A stretch of 43,218 nt of DNA from Extibacter muris (GTDB lineage: Bacteria > Bacillota > Clostridia > Lachnospirales > Lachnospiraceae), in NCBI RefSeq assembly GCF_004345005.1, contig NZ_SMMX01000023.1, positions 1-43,218 on the forward strand, read 5' to 3'. A model generated the notes under the pieces. That model did no database searches, was not told where the DNA came from, and worked only from the letters and a program-made list of their open reading frames with translations. Made by a program: the position numbers and the translations under genes. The first letter of the stretch is position 1, and every line of letters starts with the position of its first letter. Below are positions 35,041-43,218 of the stretch, in pieces.

Positions 35041-35235
35041 CTATAGTGCACGGTCCACTGGAATGTAGCATACGGCTCCCGGGGGACAGGGAGAAAAATA
35101 AGTACAATATGAAAATGCAAAAGTGGTAAAATGCAAATTGTTAACAAAAACTCATAAAAATTGCATAAAAAAGCGGAGATTTGCAAGAACCAAATGGAAA
35201 AGTTGCAAAAAAGTGAAAAAACCTGAAAAAAATTC

Positions 35236-35264
35236 TTGTCATTTCCATAGGAATACTTTAAGAT
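35236..35264 (+). promoter_or_regulatory. gdhA promoter
   Basis: TTGTCA (35236-35241), 17 nt, TAAGAT (35259-35264), giving a leader of about 80 bases. The 308-base gap 35041-35348 is otherwise AT-rich with A-tracts upstream (an UP-element-like region) and no other gene. Confidence 0.7.
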
Positions 35265-35294
35265 GGTAAATGGACAGAGACGTCAGAGGGATAG

Positions 35295-36683
<1,389 letters not shown>

Positions 36684-36690
36684 AGGAAGC

Positions 36691-36762
36691 ATGGGGTCAG
36701 GCCCCTATGGAATAAAACTTATACATGTGTAAGTTTCAGATTCCATAGGGGCCTGACCCCAT
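36691..36762. repeat. 72-nt long palindrome with GGGGTCAGGCCCC ends
   Basis: A 23-nt arm from 36691 to 36713 is a perfect inverted copy of 36740-36762, and the middle also pairs (AAACTTA/TAAGTTT). The outer GGGGTCAGGCCCC is nearly self-palindromic and relates to the hairpin at 7737-7772. It lies seven bases after the gdhA stop, where it may also protect or end the transcript, but it has no T-run. Confidence 0.85.
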
Positions 36763-36776
36763 CCCAGCCCATCAAA

Positions 36777-36802
36777 AAAATCCATCGTGACCGATGGATT
36801 TT
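36777..36802 (-). terminator. Terminator of the tRNA operon
   Basis: AAAATCCATCG/CGATGGATTTT stem (36777-36787 with 36792-36802), followed on the minus strand by a run of T (seven, partly in the stem). It lies just past tRNA-Met. Confidence 0.85.
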
Positions 36803-36806
36803 CAAG

Positions 36807-36880
36807 TAGCGGGAACTGGATTTGAACCAGCGACACTACGGGTATGAACCGTATGCTCTAGCCAACTGAGCTATCCCGCC
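36807..36880 (-). tRNA. tRNA-Met (CAT)
   Basis: 74-nt cloverleaf on the minus strand: acceptor GGCGGGA/TCCCGCT, D-arm GCTC...GAGC, anticodon stem TACGG/CCGTA with loop TTCATAC (anticodon CAT), T-arm GCTGG TTCAAAT CCAGT, discriminator A. CCA is not encoded. An elongator Met is most likely; Ile2 (modified C34) cannot be fully excluded. Confidence 0.93.
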
Positions 36881-36924
36881 ATATGTGTAATTGTTACAGG
36901 AAAAGACAAATCTTTTCTTGCAAA

Positions 36925-36997
36925 TGGGACCAATAGGGCTCGAACCTATGACCCTCTGCTTGTAAGGCAGATGCTCTCCCAGCTGAGCTATGATCCC
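36925..36997 (-). tRNA. tRNA-Val (TAC)
   Basis: 73-nt cloverleaf on the minus strand: acceptor GGGATCA/TGGTCCC, D-arm GCTC...GAGC, anticodon stem CTGCC region with TTACAAG loop (anticodon TAC), T-arm ATAGG TTCGAGC CCTAT, discriminator A, no encoded CCA. It is first in a two-tRNA operon; 44 bases separate it from tRNA-Met. Confidence 0.95.
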
Positions 36998-37032
36998 ATC
37001 TTATAGGTTGTCTTCCCGCAACCCGCTTTGCT

Positions 37033-37062
37033 ATTATACTATTGAAATCAGGAATATGTCAA
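37033..37062 (-). promoter_or_regulatory. tRNA operon promoter
   Basis: Minus strand TTGACA (37062-37057), 18 nt, TATAAT (37038-37033), about 35 bases before tRNA-Val. Confidence 0.88.
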
Positions 37063-37116
37063 CACTTTTTTTGAGGAAATTTGTAATTTTTTTCCGATGT
37101 GCATTTTCCGCCGTTA

Positions 37117-37145
37117 TTGCATTCAATATAAGTTTATGATATAGT
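37117..37145 (+). promoter_or_regulatory. Promoter of the membrane protein-ispF unit
   Basis: TTGCAT (37117-37122), 17 nt, TATAGT (37140-37145). It is divergent from the tRNA promoter. Confidence 0.6.
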
Positions 37146-37203
37146 TTTTTTAATCGGCCAAAGCGAGGATAAATGTACAAAAAACAGGAGGTTACAGATA
37201 AAT

Positions 37204-37554
37204 ATGCCAAAAGGACGTTTCGTATTCCGGCTTATTACGGGAGGCTATCTTGCGTATCTTGGAATCGGGCTCATAAAAGATGCCCTGACAGAGATGCCGG
37301 AGAATTATGTGTGGTATACGGTGGCAGGAGCGGCATTCGCCGTGATTGGGCTTGGATGGCTCTTGACGGGTGTCAGGATATTACTGAAAGAAGGGTTTCA
37401 GGAGTCGGACGCAGATAAGGAGGAAGAGGAAGTGGAAGAACTGCCGGAGGAAGGACATGACGATGCCCTTCCCGGGGATAAGGAAGAAAACATGGTAGAA
37501 ACTGCAGAAGGTGGAAATAATATAGAAAAGGCTGGCGAAGAGGAAGAGGAGTAA
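37204..37554 (+). CDS. Small two-helix membrane protein with acidic tail, 116 aa
   Basis: The ATG at 37204 follows AACAGGAGGTTACAGATAAAT. It has two hydrophobic segments (about 8-25 and 38-60) and a tail of about 50 residues that is nearly all Glu, Asp, Gly and Asn. No family named. It is 4 bases ahead of ispF, so it is in the same transcript. Function unknown; the acidic tail may bind cations or a basic partner in the cytoplasm. Confidence 0.75.
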   Translation: MPKGRFVFRLITGGYLAYLGIGLIKDALTEMPENYVWYTVAGAAFAVIGLGWLLTGVRILLKEGFQESDADKEEEEVEELPEEGHDDALPGDKEENMVETAEGGNNIEKAGEEEEE

Positions 37555-37558
37555 TGAT

Positions 37559-38107
37559 ATGCGGGTAGGAATGGGCTATGATGTTCATAAGCTTGTGGAA
37601 GGAAGAGATCTGGTAATCGGCGGGGTAACGATTCCTTATGAAAAAGGGCTGCTCGGCCACTCGGATGCGGACGTGCTCTTACACGCTATTATGGATGCGC
37701 TGCTTGGAGCCGCCGCTCTTGGGGATATCGGGACGCATTTCCCCGATACGGCTCCTGAATATGAGGGGGTGTCAAGCCTGAAGCTGCTGGAGCGTGTCGG
37801 AGAGCTCATAGAAGAGGAGCTGTACGTCATCGGCAACATCGATGCGACGATAATCGCACAGCGCCCGAAGATGGCTCCCCATATAGAGGACATGCGGGAA
37901 CATGTCGCTGCCGCGCTCCATCTGGAGACAGGGCAGGTGAATATAAAGGCCACCACAGAGGAAGGTCTTGGATTTACAGGAAACGGGGAAGGAATATCAG
38001 CACAGGCGATAGCAGGCCTTGAGACGATAGCGAATGCAAGTTATGCGGTAGGACCGGCAGAAAGCGGCTGCGGAGGGTGTTCCGGCTGCCCGCGCAACAG
38101 AATGTGA
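37559..38107 (+). CDS. ispF: 2-C-methyl-D-erythritol 2,4-cyclodiphosphate synthase, 182 aa
   Basis: Fifth step of the MEP isoprenoid pathway. Metal ligands Asp8, His10 (YDVH) and His42 are conserved; [20 protein letters not shown] and [10 protein letters not shown] are family signatures. Usual length is about 157-160; this protein continues for about 23 residues (from about 160) and ends [14 protein letters not shown], a Cys-rich tail not typical of the family. Translation begins in the end of the preceding operon partner (spacing 4 bases), with GGAAGAGGAG as ribosome site. Confidence 0.95.
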   Translation: MRVGMGYDVHKLVEGRDLVIGGVTIPYEKGLLGHSDADVLLHAIMDALLGAAALGDIGTHFPDTAPEYEGVSSLKLLERVGELIEEELYVIGNIDATIIAQRPKMAPHIEDMREHVAAALHLETGQVNIKATTEEGLGFTGNGEGISAQAIAGLETIANASYAVGPAESGCGGCSGCPRNRM

Positions 38108-38118
38108 CGACAGGGAAG

Positions 38119-38143
38119 ATAGATTGCGCAGCGCGCAGTCTAT
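38119..38143 (+). terminator. ispF terminator
   Basis: ATAGATTGCGC with GCGCAGTCTAT (11 bp, one G.T, loop AGC) followed by TTTC. The following 97 bases hold two more stems (ACAGGAACC/GGTTCCTGT; TGCCGGC/GCCGGCA) and no gene. Confidence 0.75.
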
Positions 38144-38240
38144 TTTCATACACAGGAACCTCACAGGATGAGCGGAACCGGTTCCTGTGACAGGATAACG
38201 TGCCGGCGCTGGCCGGCATCCGAAAAAGGAGGGGACATGC

Positions 38241-39239
38241 ATGAATATGAGAAAACTGCCGGCAGAAGAGCATATACGGACAAGGCGGCTATATGAAGAG
38301 GTGTTTCCCGATGACAGCCGGGAATTCGTAGATTACTATTATGCCGAGAAGATAAAAGACAATGAGATATATGTGATAGAAGAAGACGGGGATATCCAGG
38401 CGATGCTCCATCTCAATCCATATAAGATGTATGTAAATGGCCGGGAGCAGACGGCCCACTATATCGTAGCGGTCGCCACGAGGGCGGCCTACCGGAAGAA
38501 GGGGCATATGAGGGAGCTGCTGACCGGCGCCCTCCGGGACATGTACCGGTCCGGAGAGACATTCACGTACCTGATGCCCGCCGCGGAATCCATATATCTG
38601 CCCTATGATTTCCGCACCGTATATGAGCAGGAGAGACGCTTCTATACAGAGGCAGACGAGGGGCAGAAAGATACGACCATCCGCGCACTCCAGGACGAAG
38701 AATGCGGGGAGCTTGCGGCTGCGGCGAACAGGCATCTGGCACAGCATTATGATGTGTTCGCCTTACGAAGCGCAGCTTATTATGAGAGGCTGAAAAGAGA
38801 ATACGCAGCGGACGGCGGAACGCTTATGCTGTACCGGAAGGAAGGCATGATAACCGGCTGCCGCCCTTATGTTCCGGAGCAGGACACGGACAGACCGTTG
38901 ATCATGATACGCATCGTGGATGCAGGGCGGATGCTCATGAGCCTGAGCCTTAAGAGCCTGGCGGCGGTATGCTTTCGCATCACGGATCCGGTCATCGAGG
39001 CGAACAACCGGTGCGTCGTCCTCACAGGGACAGAGTATTCCGGCGTAATGCTGATGGAAGGAAAGGAAGAGAACAGCGAAGGGACGGTTGATATCTCTAC
39101 GCTGGGCGAGATTGTCTTTGGCGCGTGTACGGCGGAGGAAGCGTGCCGCAGAGAAGGCGTAGAGATGACGGAGCGCATGAAGGCTGAGCTTGATAAGATC
39201 TTACCTCTGTCACATATATATATCAATGAAGTCGTTTAG
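38241..39239 (+). CDS. Eis-like GNAT acetyltransferase, 332 aa
   Basis: The ATG at 38241 follows AAAAAGGAGGGGACATGC. N-terminal GNAT fold: VAVATRAAYRKKGHMRELL (about 75-93) has the acetyl-CoA loop with R-x-x-G-like spacing; YLPYDF follows. The C-terminal third resembles the SCP2-like lid of the Eis family (CVVLTGTEYSGVMLMEG). The family acetylates amines such as aminoglycosides or peptides; the substrate here is unknown. It is followed after 18 bases by aroD, so both may be cotranscribed. Confidence 0.82.
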   Translation: MNMRKLPAEEHIRTRRLYEEVFPDDSREFVDYYYAEKIKDNEIYVIEEDGDIQAMLHLNPYKMYVNGREQTAHYIVAVATRAAYRKKGHMRELLTGALRDMYRSGETFTYLMPAAESIYLPYDFRTVYEQERRFYTEADEGQKDTTIRALQDEECGELAAAANRHLAQHYDVFALRSAAYYERLKREYAADGGTLMLYRKEGMITGCRPYVPEQDTDRPLIMIRIVDAGRMLMSLSLKSLAAVCFRITDPVIEANNRCVVLTGTEYSGVMLMEGKEENSEGTVDISTLGEIVFGACTAEEACRREGVEMTERMKAELDKILPLSHIYINEVV

Positions 39240-39257
39240 AAGGGAAAGGAGAACAAG

Positions 39258-40013
39258 ATGAGACCGGTAACCGTCAGAAATATCAAAATCGGCGAAGGGC
39301 GTCCGAAGATATGCGTCCCGATCGTGGAGAAAGAAAAGGAGGGAATCTTGGCACAGGCGTCGGCTATCGCGGGACTTCCGCTGGATATGGCAGAGTGGAG
39401 GGCCGACTGGTACGAGGATGTACAGGACAGCGGCAAGGTGCTGGATACGGTGCGGGAACTCAGGAAGGTGCTCGGAGAGATTCCCCTTCTTTTTACGTTC
39501 CGTACGGCGGCGGAAGGTGGCGCCGCCGATATAGCCGCAGAGGCGTACGCAGAGTTATGCGCGGCTGCTGCGCGGTCAGGATATGCGGACCTTATCGATG
39601 TGGAAGTGTTCACGGCCGGAGTGCTGGCACAAGACATTGTGAGAGACGTACATCGTGCAGGCGTCAAGGTGGTGGCTTCAAACCATGACTTCCATAAGAC
39701 GCCTCCGAAAGAAGAGCTGCTCAGAAGATTCCGGCATATGAAGGCATTGGGAGCAGATATATGGAAGATAGCAGTCATGCCACAGTCCGGCCGGGACGTC
39801 CTGACGCTTCTTGACGCCACGCTCACCGTGACGGAAGCAGAGGACAGCAGTCCGGTCATTTCGATGTCCATGGCGGCACTTGGTGCGGTGAGCCGGCTGT
39901 CGGGAGAAGCGTTCGGTTCATCCGTTACATTCGCGGCAGCAGGCAAGGCATCCGCCCCGGGGCAGATAAGCGTAGAAAAGATGTCTGAAATGCTGGATAT
40001 CCTGCGTATATGA
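39258..40013 (+). CDS. aroD: Type I 3-dehydroquinate dehydratase, 251 aa
   Basis: Third step of the shikimate pathway. Glu46 (EWR), His143 (SNHDFHKTP) and the Schiff-base Lys170 (IWKIAV) stand at canonical positions; the end MSMAALGAVSRLSG...FGSSVTFAAAGKASAPGQ is the family signature. The ribosome site is AAAGGAGAACAAG. Alone, not next to other aro genes. Confidence 0.95.
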   Translation: MRPVTVRNIKIGEGRPKICVPIVEKEKEGILAQASAIAGLPLDMAEWRADWYEDVQDSGKVLDTVRELRKVLGEIPLLFTFRTAAEGGAADIAAEAYAELCAAAARSGYADLIDVEVFTAGVLAQDIVRDVHRAGVKVVASNHDFHKTPPKEELLRRFRHMKALGADIWKIAVMPQSGRDVLTLLDATLTVTEAEDSSPVISMSMAALGAVSRLSGEAFGSSVTFAAAGKASAPGQISVEKMSEMLDILRI

Positions 40014-40061
40014 GGCCGGCCGGTGCAGTCAACTTTAGAAATTCTTTCGTTTTTTATAAAG

Positions 40062-40112
40062 CCTCCCTTTAGAATACGGTCGTAAAGTAATATTACGGGG
40101 ACCAAAGGGAGG
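40062..40112 (+). promoter_or_regulatory. Structured leader that sequesters a ribosome site
   Basis: CCTCCCTTT (40062-40070) pairs with AAAGGGAGG (40104-40112), and an inner hairpin forms (CGTAA/TTACG, with GGT/ACC). The closing arm is the ribosome site GGGAGG of the 12-codon ORF that follows. A T-run (GTTTTTT) precedes it, so the upstream part could also end aroD transcription. Confidence 0.6.
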
Positions 40113-40120
40113 TGTTATTT

Positions 40121-40159
40121 ATGAATATCAATCTGGCTGAGGCCATGAAGAACATATGA
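40121..40159 (+). CDS. Leader peptide candidate MNINLAEAMKNI, 12 aa
   Basis: ATG to TGA in 13 codons, with GGGAGG at the right distance. It lies 18 bases before the response regulator start and after the hairpin. It may be a regulatory upstream ORF, or the leftover start of a deleted gene. No similar peptide is known to me. Confidence 0.45.
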   Translation: MNINLAEAMKNI

Positions 40160-40177
40160 GATGAGGAGCGGACGACG

Positions 40178-40885
40178 ATGGAGATGAATCATGTATTGAT
40201 AGTGGAAGATGACAAGGAAATCAGGGAAGGTGTAGAGATATACCTGAAAAGCCAGGGATATGAGGTGTACCAGGCGGCTGACGGCAAAGAAGGGCTGGAA
40301 GTCATCGAAAGGGAGGACATACATCTGGCGATCGTGGATGTGATGATGCCCAGGATGGACGGCATCACCATGGTAGTAAGGCTGAGGGAAAAGCATGACT
40401 TTCCCGTCATCATGCTGTCGGCCAAATCAGAAGAGGTGGATAAGATCATGGGGCTTAACATCGGTGCGGATGACTATGTCACAAAGCCATTTACTCCGAT
40501 GGAGCTGCTGGCGCGGGTGAATTCCCAGCTCAGAAGATACCGGAAATTTGCAGAGAAGCTGAACGCAAAAGAGGACTCTTCTAACATCCACGTAATCGGG
40601 GGCCTGGAAATAAATGAAGATACGGTAGAAGCAGCGGTGGACGGGGAGCCGGTAAAGCTGACGCCAATCGAGTATAAGATACTGCTGCTGCTCATGAAAA
40701 GCCCCGGAAGAGTATTCTCAGCAGAAGAGATCTATGAACGCGTATGGAACGAACGGGCCATAACGACGGATACGATCATGGTCCATATCCGTAATATCCG
40801 TGAGAAGATAGAGATCAATCCAAAAGAACCAAAATATTTGAAGGTGGTGTGGGGCGTTGGATACAAAATTGAAAAACAGGCATAA
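40178..40885 (+). CDS. OmpR/PhoB-family response regulator, 235 aa
   Basis: Receiver domain 1-120: acidic pair Asp11-Asp12, phospho-acceptor Asp54 (IVDVMMPRMDG), conserved Thr/Ser and Lys (MLSAKS). Trans_reg_C winged helix about 130-233 (LTPIEYKILLLLMKSPGRVFSAEEIYERVW). The ATG at 40178 follows GATGAGGAGCGGACGACG. The kinase gene overlaps its end by 29 bases. Confidence 0.93.
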   Translation: MEMNHVLIVEDDKEIREGVEIYLKSQGYEVYQAADGKEGLEVIEREDIHLAIVDVMMPRMDGITMVVRLREKHDFPVIMLSAKSEEVDKIMGLNIGADDYVTKPFTPMELLARVNSQLRRYRKFAEKLNAKEDSSNIHVIGGLEINEDTVEAAVDGEPVKLTPIEYKILLLLMKSPGRVFSAEEIYERVWNERAITTDTIMVHIRNIREKIEINPKEPKYLKVVWGVGYKIEKQA

Positions 40886-42914
40886 ACTTGCCGTAGCATT
40901 AATTATCATCATCATATTACTCTCCTCCTGCATCATGATCGGCCAGTACGGCCAGTCGTACGATGAAAGCCGCAAGACGGAGGAGAGGGTAAAGGAAGAA
41001 TATCTCCAGTCCGAGGATTTCCTGAACCTGTTCTTAAAGAGCAGCTATGTCCTCTACAACATAGAGGAGGCGGGAAATTTCCAGGACAGCAGTCTGGATG
41101 AAGACTACCCGTCGCTGACGGAGTATTTTAAAGAGATATATCCGTATACGGAATATCAGGTCCAGGACGGCAGCGGGAAGGTAATCGGCAAGAGCCTGAC
41201 CGGCACCTCCGAAGAACTGAAAGAGGCGGATCTGGATAAATACGCGATCGGAATCGTAATCTCATATGACAAGAATGGCACAGCCACTGTAAAGACGGTA
41301 ACAGGCGACTACAGGGACGGCCAGATGACGGAACTGAAAAGGCTCATCAGCAGCCCCGACAGCGATAACATGTATTCCGACTATGCGATGGAATACAATG
41401 TCGAGGAGCTGAGCAGACCTGCAGACAGGACCTATACTTATGTGATGACGAAGCAGAATGTCAACGACTACCTGGAAGAATCGCTCAGCTATTACGGCTT
41501 TGCCCCTGATGCAATCGTATATGGCATATCTGTACTCATCCTGCTCATGTGCCTGGCTGCCGTGTATTTTCCAAGCCGCCCGTCCTTCCATACTGGGGAC
41601 GAGATGATATTCCACGCGCCGCTCGAGGCGGCAGTCGGAGTACCGCTCGTGGCGTTCTGTGCGATCATGGCCAATGTAGACGCGATTCTGGGCAGGAGGA
41701 AAGGTATACCGGATATGCGGGACTTCATGCTTTGGGCAATGTTCTTCGCATCGGTCTATTGGGGTGCATGCTGCCTGCGGCAGATAAAAAAGATGGGCAT
41801 CCGGGAGTATGTGAAGGAGAAAGTCCTCGTGCTGCAGCTCTGGCATGGGGCGAAAGGGCTGCTGGAACGCGCATGGGGCTGGTGCAAAGAGAAGATAAAC
41901 AAGCTGTACCGTTCCATGGATGAGATTGACTTCAACGACAGGAACAACAAGATCATCATCAAGATCGTGGTTGCCAACTTTATCATCCTGCTCGTGCTCT
42001 GTTCGCTCTGGCTGTTCGGAATCATCGGCCTTATCGTATATTCCATCCTGCTTTTCGTCGTGCTCAGGAAGTATTTTAACGATCTGAAGGATAAGTATGC
42101 ACTTCTTCTGGAAGCCACGAATAAGATTGCGGAGGGGAATCTGGATACGGAGATTGAAGGGGACCTTGGAGTGTTCAGCCCGTTCCGGACAGAGATCGAG
42201 AAGATACAGAACGGTTTTAAGATGGCTGTAAACGAGGAGGTCAAAAGCCAGAAGATGAAGACGGAGCTTATCACGAACGTCTCACATGATCTCAAGACGC
42301 CGCTGACTGCGATCATCACCTATGTGAACCTTCTGAAGGAAGAGGAGGACGAAGATAAGCGCAAGTCCTATATCCAGGTGCTGGAGCAGAAGTCGAACCG
42401 GCTGAAGGTGCTCATTGAAGACCTGTTCGAGATAAGCAAGGCGAGCAGCGAGAATGTGACGCTGGATCTGGTCAATGTAGATATCGTCAATCTGTTCAAA
42501 CAGGTCAAGCTCGAACTGGAAGATAAGAGTGAAGAGGCGGGCCTGGAATTCCGCTGCAGCTATCCGGAAGAGAAGCTCGTTCTGAGGCTGGACAGTCAGA
42601 AGACCTACCGGATATTTGAGAATCTTCTAGTGAATATCGTCAAGTACGCCCTGCCTCATACGAGAGTGTATATCGAGCTCGTACAGGAGGGAGAGGATGC
42701 GGTAGTCCGGATGAAAAACATATCGGCTGCAGAGCTTGATTTCAATCCGGAAGAGATTACCGACCGTTTCGTGCGGGGAGACGCGTCCAGGAACACGGAA
42801 GGTTCCGGCCTGGGGCTTGCCATCGCGAAGAGCTTTACGGAACTGCAGGGCGGCAGGCTCAGGATAGAGACGGAGGCAGACCTTTATAAAGCAGAGATAC
42901 GCTGGAAGATGTAA
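40857..42914 (+). CDS. Sensor histidine kinase, 685 aa
   Basis: The start is a TTG at 40857 behind AAGGTGGTG, inside the regulator gene; a second TTG lies 4 codons later. TM1 at about 12-30 is followed by an extracellular sensor region of about 180 residues, then several TM segments (about 220-240, 260-280, 295-310, 362-405). HisKA has NVSHDLKTPLTAI with the phospho-histidine near 476; HATPase_c has N box ENLLVNIVKYA and G box GSGLGLAIAKS. It pairs with the overlapping response regulator. The number of TM helices (about 6) is more than in a simple EnvZ-type kinase. The signal is not predictable. Confidence 0.9.
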   Translation: MDTKLKNRHKLAVALIIIIILLSSCIMIGQYGQSYDESRKTEERVKEEYLQSEDFLNLFLKSSYVLYNIEEAGNFQDSSLDEDYPSLTEYFKEIYPYTEYQVQDGSGKVIGKSLTGTSEELKEADLDKYAIGIVISYDKNGTATVKTVTGDYRDGQMTELKRLISSPDSDNMYSDYAMEYNVEELSRPADRTYTYVMTKQNVNDYLEESLSYYGFAPDAIVYGISVLILLMCLAAVYFPSRPSFHTGDEMIFHAPLEAAVGVPLVAFCAIMANVDAILGRRKGIPDMRDFMLWAMFFASVYWGACCLRQIKKMGIREYVKEKVLVLQLWHGAKGLLERAWGWCKEKINKLYRSMDEIDFNDRNNKIIIKIVVANFIILLVLCSLWLFGIIGLIVYSILLFVVLRKYFNDLKDKYALLLEATNKIAEGNLDTEIEGDLGVFSPFRTEIEKIQNGFKMAVNEEVKSQKMKTELITNVSHDLKTPLTAIITYVNLLKEEEDEDKRKSYIQVLEQKSNRLKVLIEDLFEISKASSENVTLDLVNVDIVNLFKQVKLELEDKSEEAGLEFRCSYPEEKLVLRLDSQKTYRIFENLLVNIVKYALPHTRVYIELVQEGEDAVVRMKNISAAELDFNPEEITDRFVRGDASRNTEGSGLGLAIAKSFTELQGGRLRIETEADLYKAEIRWKM

Positions 42915-43096
42915 GCTGCCGGATGATAAGAGTATCTTATGAAAAAAAATATTATAATTTATACGAATCGTTATCTGGGGCTATACTATATACGAAAGTC
43001 TAACTATTAAAAGTCAAGACCTAAATTGAATTTTTTGAAAGATTTGCAGAAATGCATTTCAGATAAATCAGTACCCTGAAAACTGCATGATAAACA

Positions 43097-43116
43097 GAGC
43101 ATCTTTAAAGATGCTC
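43097..43116. repeat. 20-nt perfect palindrome GAGCATCTTTAAAGATGCTC
   Basis: Self-complementary over all 20 bases, followed on the plus strand by seven A, so it is not a terminator in the usual form. The 230 bases 42915-43144 after the kinase are AT-rich, hold no gene, and probably include the end of an insertion sequence. Confidence 0.6.
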
Positions 43117-43144
43117 AAAAAAAGGAGATATGGGTTAGAAAGGC

Positions 43145-43218
43145 TTATGTAGCTGTGATATATGCCTGCCCGGATTTTTCCAACTGATAGATAACTCGCA
43201 CCAGTTTCTTTGCAGCAT
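43145..43218 (-). CDS. IS110-family-like transposase, C-terminal fragment at window edge
   Basis: Frame ending with TAA at 43145: last 23 residues AAKKLVRVIYQLEKSG and QAYITAT. The pattern AxKKLVRVIxxL resembles the C-terminus of IS110/IS1111-type (DEDD) transposases. The N-terminal part lies outside the window; so completeness cannot be judged. Confidence 0.5.
   Translation of the reverse strand, partial: AAKKLVRVIYQLEKSGQAYITAT

Noticed and set aside
43060-43096. CCCTGAAAACTGCAT, like the rRNA spacer box of Firmicutes
   Set aside because: No rRNA gene sequence follows within the window; similarity is short and may be chance.

Overview
The window looks like chromosome of a moderately high-GC Firmicute of the Lachnospiraceae type. 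Evidence: AGGAGG ribosome sites, TTGACA/TATAAT promoters, GAAC-N4-GTTY LexA boxes, clostridial-type PurL and GdhA, and DUF1461 and Eis-like genes with a Firmicutes look. Species is not determined.

Left half (1-23.0 kb, minus strand): a long siphophage-type tail module that starts at a LexA-box promoter near 23.1 kb and runs leftward off the window. Order: a 134-aa protein, a 912-aa two-barrel RNA polymerase of the YonO / eukaryotic-RdRP superfamily (DVDGD motif), a phi-LC3-type holin, two connector or completion proteins, tail tube protein, terminator plus an interspersed repeat, a small protein, tail chaperone, another small protein, a tape measure gene, distal tail protein, tail-tip/lysin-like protein and a DUF859 fibre. 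No capsid, portal, terminase, integrase or repressor is seen, so it resembles an F-type tailocin or a headless prophage remnant, although genes left of the window are unknown. The tape measure gene appears to be split by a 1,836-nt group I intron (13638-15473). Exons join in frame, and P1, P10, P2, P4, P7, P8 and P9 can be drawn. The intron carries two zinc-ribbon genes on the opposite strand and no recognisable homing endonuclease.

23.1-27.8 kb (plus strand): divergent from the tail module, a LexA-box promoter drives a radical SAM/HhH DNA repair protein, its TIGR03915 partner and a nuclease-XPD/DinG-like helicase. DNA damage should therefore switch on repair and tail production together.

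Right half (27.8-43.2 kb): ordinary chromosome. It holds a LysR regulator, DUF1461 membrane protein, purL, an orphan proline-rich 445-aa protein, gdhA, tRNA-Met and tRNA-Val, a small membrane protein, ispF, an Eis-like acetyltransferase, aroD, a two-component system with a structured leader and 12-codon ORF, and the C-terminal end of an IS110-family-like transposase at the edge. Two copies of an intergenic repeat and two GGGGTCAG(A/G)CCCC palindromes are scattered through the window.
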